Source: Rhodobacter sp.
Lineage (GTDB): Bacteria; Pseudomonadota; Alphaproteobacteria; Rhodobacterales; Rhodobacteraceae
Assembly (NCBI GenBank): GCA_030066215.1
Contig: JASJCA010000014.1
Span: forward strand, 24,437-88,436
DNA length: 64,000 bases
Reading direction: 5' to 3'
Positions 60,246-64,000 of this stretch are shown piece by piece; within the stretch, counting starts at the first letter, position 1, and each line of letters begins with the position of its first letter. The notes under the pieces were generated by a model that was not told the DNA's origin, did not search any database, and saw nothing but the letters and a program-made list of their open reading frames with translations. Both the position numbers and the translations under genes were made by a program.

Positions 60246-61975
60246 GCATTGTCGCGGCCATAATCGCTTGCGTGATCGCCGGATCTGCCATCGGTCTGGG
60301 TGGCGTCTACATTTGGGCCTATTGGCCGACCCGGCCGTTCGCGCCTGCGGCCTATACTCCAGCACCGCCGGCGCGTTGGCCGACAAGAGGTTGGGCAAGG
60401 TCGACGCCCGAGGCCCAGGGCATATCGTCCCGAAAGCTGCTTGAGCTGGCTGCGGCTGCGGCGGAACGGACGGCTTCAGACCCGGACTTCTTCATCGACT
60501 CGATGACCGTAGTCCGCAACGGCACGATCGTGGCCGAGATCTATCCCAATCCACACTATCCTCCTGACACTCTTCACGTGATCCACTCGGCGACGAAATC
60601 CATCGTTTCGGCGCTCATCGGCATCGCCATCGATCGACGGCTAATCGACAGTGTCGACGTAGCTCTCTTTGAGTTCTTTCCCGACCGCGAGATCGCGGCC
60701 ATCGACGATGGCAAACAGGCGCTAAGGCTACGGGATCTGCTGTCGATGCAATCGGGGTTGCATAGCCGGGATTCCTACCTTTACGGCTACGAGGGGCTGC
60801 TTGCTCTGCAACAATCCGACGACTGGGTGAAATTTGCGCTGGAGCTACCGTTGGCCGCCGAACCCGGCACTCGGTTTGACTACTCCAACATAGCCACTTT
60901 CCTCCTTGGGGCGGTCTTGGCAAGGGCGACCAACACGGACGTCTTGGACTTTGCGCGAGAGGCGTTGTTCGAGCCGCTCGGTATTCAAGACGTACGGTGG
61001 GAATGGACAAAGGGGAAGGTCCCGATTGCCTGGGCCCGTATGTGGTTGAAGCCGGACGATCTGGCAAAAATCGGGTTGCTCTATCTGCAGAAGGGGCAGT
61101 GGGACGGGCAGCAGATTATCCCGGCGAAATGGATCGAGGACAGCCTGTCGCCGCACGCGTTTCCGAAAAACGCCGTCCATATCCTTAACCCAGACCGATC
61201 CCGGAACCGGGAACTGACGACGCGCAATTGGGTCGGCCAGCAGTTCTTCCGGGCGTTCAACGACGGCTACGGCTATCAGTGGTGGCTCGATCGCGACGGG
61301 ACCTTTGCGGCGTTTGGCACAAATGGCCAGTTCCTTATCGTATCGCCGGAACACAACTTGATCTTCGTGGTGACGGCAAAGTGCCGAGGCTTGGCGCAAT
61401 TCGGACCGGCCAAGCTCTTTCGCAAGTACGTCATTCCGGCCGTCCAATCAGACGCGTCTCTGCCCGAAGACGAGGCCGCGCAGAGAGAGTTGTCGGCCCT
61501 GGCCGTATCTCCAATGCCCGAGAGGGCTGTCCACGCCTCGGCTCCGGTCCCGGACGACGCTCGATCAGTATCGGGCAAGACCTTCGCCATGGAGAGTAAT
61601 CCCTACAACACCAACAACATCTGCCTCGATTTCGATGCCGACGGGACGGTTGTAGAGATCAGTTACACCGCGCGGGAAGACTGGTCGGTTCGTTACGAGG
61701 TTGGCCTCGACGGCGTGTACCGGCGGACGGAAAATGAAACAGGCGCCTACTTCGCGGTGGGCCGGTGGGTCGGCGAGAACACGCTGCGGGTGGAGCTCGA
61801 GATCGTCGGCTATACCACGTTCGACTCCTGGGGTTTTACCTTCGACGGCGACACGCTGATCGTCTCCGAAAGCACGGTGACGGGCGACTACACCTACAAG
61901 GGCGAGCCCGCGACGGCAACGACGCCCGCCCCGGCCGAGGGACCGTCAACTCGGAACGAGCCCAAGCCAAACTGA
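60242..61975 (+). CDS. Beta-lactamase-family serine hydrolase
   Basis: A 577-residue protein. An N-terminal membrane anchor or signal (residues 1-28, IVAAIIACVIAGSAIGLGGV) precedes a class C beta-lactamase/DD-peptidase fold. The active-site serine motif SATK is at 116-119 and YSN at 214-216, with SGLHSRDSYLYGYEG between. Residues 450-560 form an extra beta domain (FAMESNPYNTNNICLDFDAD) and the tail is Pro/Thr-rich. Such proteins hydrolyse esters, amides or peptides in the periplasm. The GTG start overlaps the upstream stop. GC is clearly lower than the window average. Confidence 0.84.
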   Translation: MSIVAAIIACVIAGSAIGLGGVYIWAYWPTRPFAPAAYTPAPPARWPTRGWARSTPEAQGISSRKLLELAAAAAERTASDPDFFIDSMTVVRNGTIVAEIYPNPHYPPDTLHVIHSATKSIVSALIGIAIDRRLIDSVDVALFEFFPDREIAAIDDGKQALRLRDLLSMQSGLHSRDSYLYGYEGLLALQQSDDWVKFALELPLAAEPGTRFDYSNIATFLLGAVLARATNTDVLDFAREALFEPLGIQDVRWEWTKGKVPIAWARMWLKPDDLAKIGLLYLQKGQWDGQQIIPAKWIEDSLSPHAFPKNAVHILNPDRSRNRELTTRNWVGQQFFRAFNDGYGYQWWLDRDGTFAAFGTNGQFLIVSPEHNLIFVVTAKCRGLAQFGPAKLFRKYVIPAVQSDASLPEDEAAQRELSALAVSPMPERAVHASAPVPDDARSVSGKTFAMESNPYNTNNICLDFDADGTVVEISYTAREDWSVRYEVGLDGVYRRTENETGAYFAVGRWVGENTLRVELEIVGYTTFDSWGFTFDGDTLIVSESTVTGDYTYKGEPATATTPAPAEGPSTRNEPKPN

Positions 61976-62186
61976 GGCCCTGAAGATGCCCATCATCCCC
62001 ACGCGCCGGTTCGCCATAGCTATCGAGATACTGGCACTTGGTCGCGTTGCGTTTCCCGGTGCATTTGATCCAGCCGCATGGTCCAAGAATCCTATTTCGA
62101 GCGCAACGAGGCCTTCCTGCAAGGCTCGCGTCGGGCGGCTCGCAATGCATTTGCTTTCAGAAACGCAGCACCCAATGCCGGTTCAC
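61976..62186. other. Short convergent gap with possible gene fragment
   Basis: A 69-codon frame starting at 61986 (MPIIPTRRFAIAIEILALGR) begins 11 bp behind the hydrolase stop, but after about 40 residues it loses protein-like character, while the adjoining frame from 62079 reads MVQESYFERNEAFLQGSRRA. This may be a frame-shifted remnant. Nothing else is seen. Confidence 0.3.
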
Positions 62187-63050
62187 TCACGCTAGCCCAC
62201 ACATCGCCGCGCTGACCTTCCACAGTTGCGCGCGCATTGCGGCATCCTGCGCCTCGGGGTTGGGGTCACGCGGCGTTTCATCGATCACATACTGGCCGTT
62301 GAGCGAGGCGGCCCTGGGGTCGGCCGCTAGGAAGATCGGAGTGCGCGCGGCGCGTTCCGGCGAGCGAAGAAAGGGCCTGCCCAACGCGAACAACGCGCGG
62401 ACATACCACTTGGCATTGCGCATCAGATTTGTGCGGACGGCGCCCGGATGCAGGCAATTGGCGGTCACTCCACTGCCCTCGAGACGTTGGGCAAGCTCTA
62501 CGGTGAAGAGCACCTTGGCCAGGGTTTCCTGCCCACCGGCGCGCGCGGCCGAGTACTTATTCACGCAGCTAAGGTCGTCGGGGTTAGGCCGGCCTTTCAA
62601 TGACGCCTGGCGCTGATAGTCGCCCGTCACGATGACAATGCGCGCCGGCGCGCTCTCTTTCAGCCGTTCGAGCAGCAGGTTCACGAGCAGAAAACAGCTG
62701 AGATAGGCCACCGCAAACGCAAGCTCGATCCCGTCCTCGCTTTCGCGCCGTTCCCAAGGAACGACGCCCGCGCTGTGGACGAACACATCCAGTCGCGGCT
62801 CACTCCTTAGCACTTCGTCGGCCACTTTGCGGATGGCCGTCTGGGACGCTAGATCGGCAATCAGAACCCGCACCGCATCGTCGCGCCCGCAACGCGCCAC
62901 AATCGCCTGACGCGCCGTCTCGCCACGCGTCTCATTGCGGGCGATCAGTAGAATGCGCGCGCCGCGTTCGGCCAACCCGGTGGCCGTCGCAAGGCCAATG
63001 CCCGACGTGCCGCCGGTGATCAAACACACCTTGCCGTTCATGTCCCCCAT
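62187..63050 (-). CDS. Short-chain dehydrogenase/reductase
   Basis: A 287-residue SDR. The cofactor motif is CLITGGTSGIGLATA near residue 8, followed by ADLASQ, the strand VFVHSAGVVPW (NAG position changed to SAG), and an active-site region where the usual YxxxK appears as VNKYSAARAGGQ, so the Lys of the catalytic pair is not at the standard place. It resembles retinol dehydrogenase/WW-domain-oxidoreductase-like SDRs. Starts at 63050 (MGDMNGKV) or 63041 (MNGKV) are both possible. Activity is uncertain because of the altered active site. Confidence 0.8.
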   Translation of the reverse strand: MGDMNGKVCLITGGTSGIGLATATGLAERGARILLIARNETRGETARQAIVARCGRDDAVRVLIADLASQTAIRKVADEVLRSEPRLDVFVHSAGVVPWERRESEDGIELAFAVAYLSCFLLVNLLLERLKESAPARIVIVTGDYQRQASLKGRPNPDDLSCVNKYSAARAGGQETLAKVLFTVELAQRLEGSGVTANCLHPGAVRTNLMRNAKWYVRALFALGRPFLRSPERAARTPIFLAADPRAASLNGQYVIDETPRDPNPEAQDAAMRAQLWKVSAAMCGLA

Positions 63051-63081
63051 GGTAGCCCTCTCTTTGTGGGTTCGGGATACC

Positions 63082-63528
63082 TCAGTTGCCGCCGGAAAAC
63101 GCCAAGTAGACCATGCTCGCGTTGATGTTGTGCATGATAATGAAACCGGTCGCACAGACCCAAAAGCCGATCTGCAGCCAGCGCGTGGGCAACGTGATTC
63201 CGTGGCTTACCATCAGGCCGATTCCGGCGATCCACATTGCCGGCGTAAAGGCCGGTGCCGTGAATCCGATTAAACTCTGCGACCAAGGGCCATCGGGCGA
63301 GAGGATCTGCGCGAAATAGGACGCGAGATAGATCGCAACGCCACAGAGGTAGAGACCCAAACCCAAACGCTGTTTCGGCTGAGACAATCCGGCAATCAAC
63401 AGGGTGGATATCACGATTGCTGCGAGCTTGAGGATCGTCTCGGCAAGCCCAAGCAGCGGTGGGACCCAAAGATCAAAGTACGCGGGCTGATAGGCAGGCG
63501 GCAAATCGCCATAGGGAGAGACTGGCAC
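63082..63528 (-). CDS. Four-helix membrane protein, unknown
   Basis: A 148-residue protein with four hydrophobic helices: PPLLGLAETILKLAAIVIST, LGLGLYLCGVAIYLASYFAQ, TPAMWIAGIGLMVSHG and IGFWVCATGFIIMHNINASM. The N-terminus is short and polar with several prolines and tyrosines. No family is recognised. It lies 31 bp upstream of the SDR gene on the same strand and is probably co-transcribed with it. Confidence 0.65.
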   Translation of the reverse strand: MPVSPYGDLPPAYQPAYFDLWVPPLLGLAETILKLAAIVISTLLIAGLSQPKQRLGLGLYLCGVAIYLASYFAQILSPDGPWSQSLIGFTAPAFTPAMWIAGIGLMVSHGITLPTRWLQIGFWVCATGFIIMHNINASMVYLAFSGGN

Positions 63529-63920
63529 CTAGTGGCGGAACCCAGAGCCAAAGGCAGAGCCGTGCCGGGGTCGGCAGTCTGGACCCAATTCTCCTATCGA
63601 TGGGGCCGGTCACGGCGAACGAACCTGCCCGGATTTGGTGTCGCCACCTGCGATGGCGCTACGCTCGACCGACTGGACGCGCATGCAGTCGCTCGGCCGG
63701 TCGCGTTCGCAAAGCGCCGTGGAAAAGGCGAGTGGACCATACTGAGCTGTCGAGTTGACGTCGTTCGCTCCGGGGAGTTTTCGACACAAAGGCAAAACCT
63801 ATTTCTTCCAAGCGATTGCACGACGGATCGCGCCGAACGTTGAAAGTGCACCACCCCCTTGAAGAACGTGGTATACATTTCCGAAAAAGATCAATTAAAA
63901 CAAGTTTCTCGGGGGATGAG
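63529..63920. other. 390-bp gap before tRNA-Glu
   Basis: Frames up to about 100 codons exist on both strands, but they lack ribosome-binding sites and family similarity. The segment next to the tRNA gene (63860-63920) is AT-rich. No repeat of the tRNA 3' end was noticed here. Confidence 0.45.
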
Positions 63921-63995
63921 TGGCAGCCCGTAGGGGAATCGAACCCCTCTTTCCAGGTTGAAAACCTGGCGTCCTAACCGATAGACGAACGGGCC
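63921..63995 (-). tRNA. tRNA-Glu (UUC)
   Basis: Read on the minus strand, a 75-nt cloverleaf starts GGCCCGTTCGTCTATCGG and ends ACGGGCTGCCA with an encoded CCA. The anticodon stem CAGGT/ACCTG closes the loop TTTTCAA with anticodon TTC, and the T arm is GAGGGGTTCGATTCCCCT. The acceptor has one G-T pair at position 1-72. It decodes GAA/GAG. Confidence 0.95.
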
Positions 63996-64000
63996 ATGCC

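Noticed and set aside
61986..62195. A 69-codon gene after the serine hydrolase
   Set aside because: Only the first 40 or so codons look protein-like, it runs into the end of the convergent SDR gene, and a different frame takes over; a remnant is more likely.
63594..63878. Genes of about 95-105 codons on both strands before the tRNA
   Set aside because: They overlap each other on opposite strands, have no ribosome-binding site and show no family similarity.
1..64000. CRISPR array, rRNA operon, prophage or integrase
   Set aside because: No regularly spaced repeats, rRNA sequence, phage structural genes or tyrosine/serine integrases were found; the dispersed palindromes are far apart and not array-like.

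Overview
The window looks like chromosomal DNA of an alphaproteobacterium, most likely a Rhodobacteraceae member. Support comes from very high GC with strong third-position GC, an alphaproteobacterial LexA box (GTTC-N7-GTTC) in front of an imuA-type gene, a PleD-like diguanylate cyclase next to a DUF3572 gene, a carnitine dehydrogenase-thioesterase fusion, several TRAP transporters and a Rhodobacterales-type Hint-domain protein. No organism name can be assigned from sequence alone.

Layout. 1-6.3 kb: an aromatic-degradation operon (end of a class A flavin monooxygenase, hydroxyquinol-type intradiol dioxygenase, RutE-like reductase, two YCII proteins) with its own DctP TRAP transporter. 6.6-13.0 kb, minus strand: DAO-type oxidoreductase, metG, an MFS carrier, YceI, an SOS-controlled orphan imuA and a small membrane protein. 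13.1-18.8 kb: aldo/keto reductase, Hint-domain protein, then a carnitine-to-betaine module (BKACE cleavage enzyme, a lipoprotein, carnitine dehydrogenase fused to a thioesterase). 18.8-26.5 kb: methyltransferase/LysR pair, XRE regulator, DUF2061 plus desaturase, EamA carrier, two HupE-type membrane proteins, Nudix and DUF983. 26.6-28.8 kb: four-EF-hand protein followed by an ECF sigma factor, a membrane-anchored candidate anti-sigma and a CnrX/CpxP-like periplasmic sensor. 29.4-39.5 kb: two cyclic-di-GMP synthase loci (a PleD homologue whose receiver has lost its phosphoacceptor, and an H-NOX/GGDEF pair), MarR, HAD, a non-pyrrolysine MttB homologue, a quinone oxidoreductase and DUF4153.

40.3-47.9 kb is the most distinctive part. 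A periplasmic 12-haem cytochrome c and a small exported protein are read divergently from an FNR-like regulator (N-terminal cysteine cluster, conserved fourth cysteine, FNR-type recognition helix) that leads directly into ccmF-ccmH-ccmI. The divergent promoter carries a near-consensus FNR box and a perfect 14-bp palindrome. This reads as an oxygen-controlled respiratory or reductase unit with its own haem-lyase set, analogous in layout to nrfEFG serving NrfA; the reaction is unknown.

48.0-55.3 kb, minus strand: a GST, a PMH-type sulfatase, a TAXI solute receptor and a fused TRAP permease form one probable operon, followed upstream by a Tat-exported sialidase. 55.4-64 kb is lower in GC and bears a decayed IS3-family element, a truncated WYL regulator, an SRPBCC protein, a CPBP protease, an overlapping run (55-residue membrane peptide, MDR reductase, serine hydrolase), an SDR, a membrane protein and a tRNA-Glu at the right edge. 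It looks like an acquired region.

Five copies (four full, one truncated) of an approximately 165-bp dispersed repeat with long palindromic arms sit close behind stop codons at 6.4, 16.9, 34.3, 37.6 and 47.9 kb.
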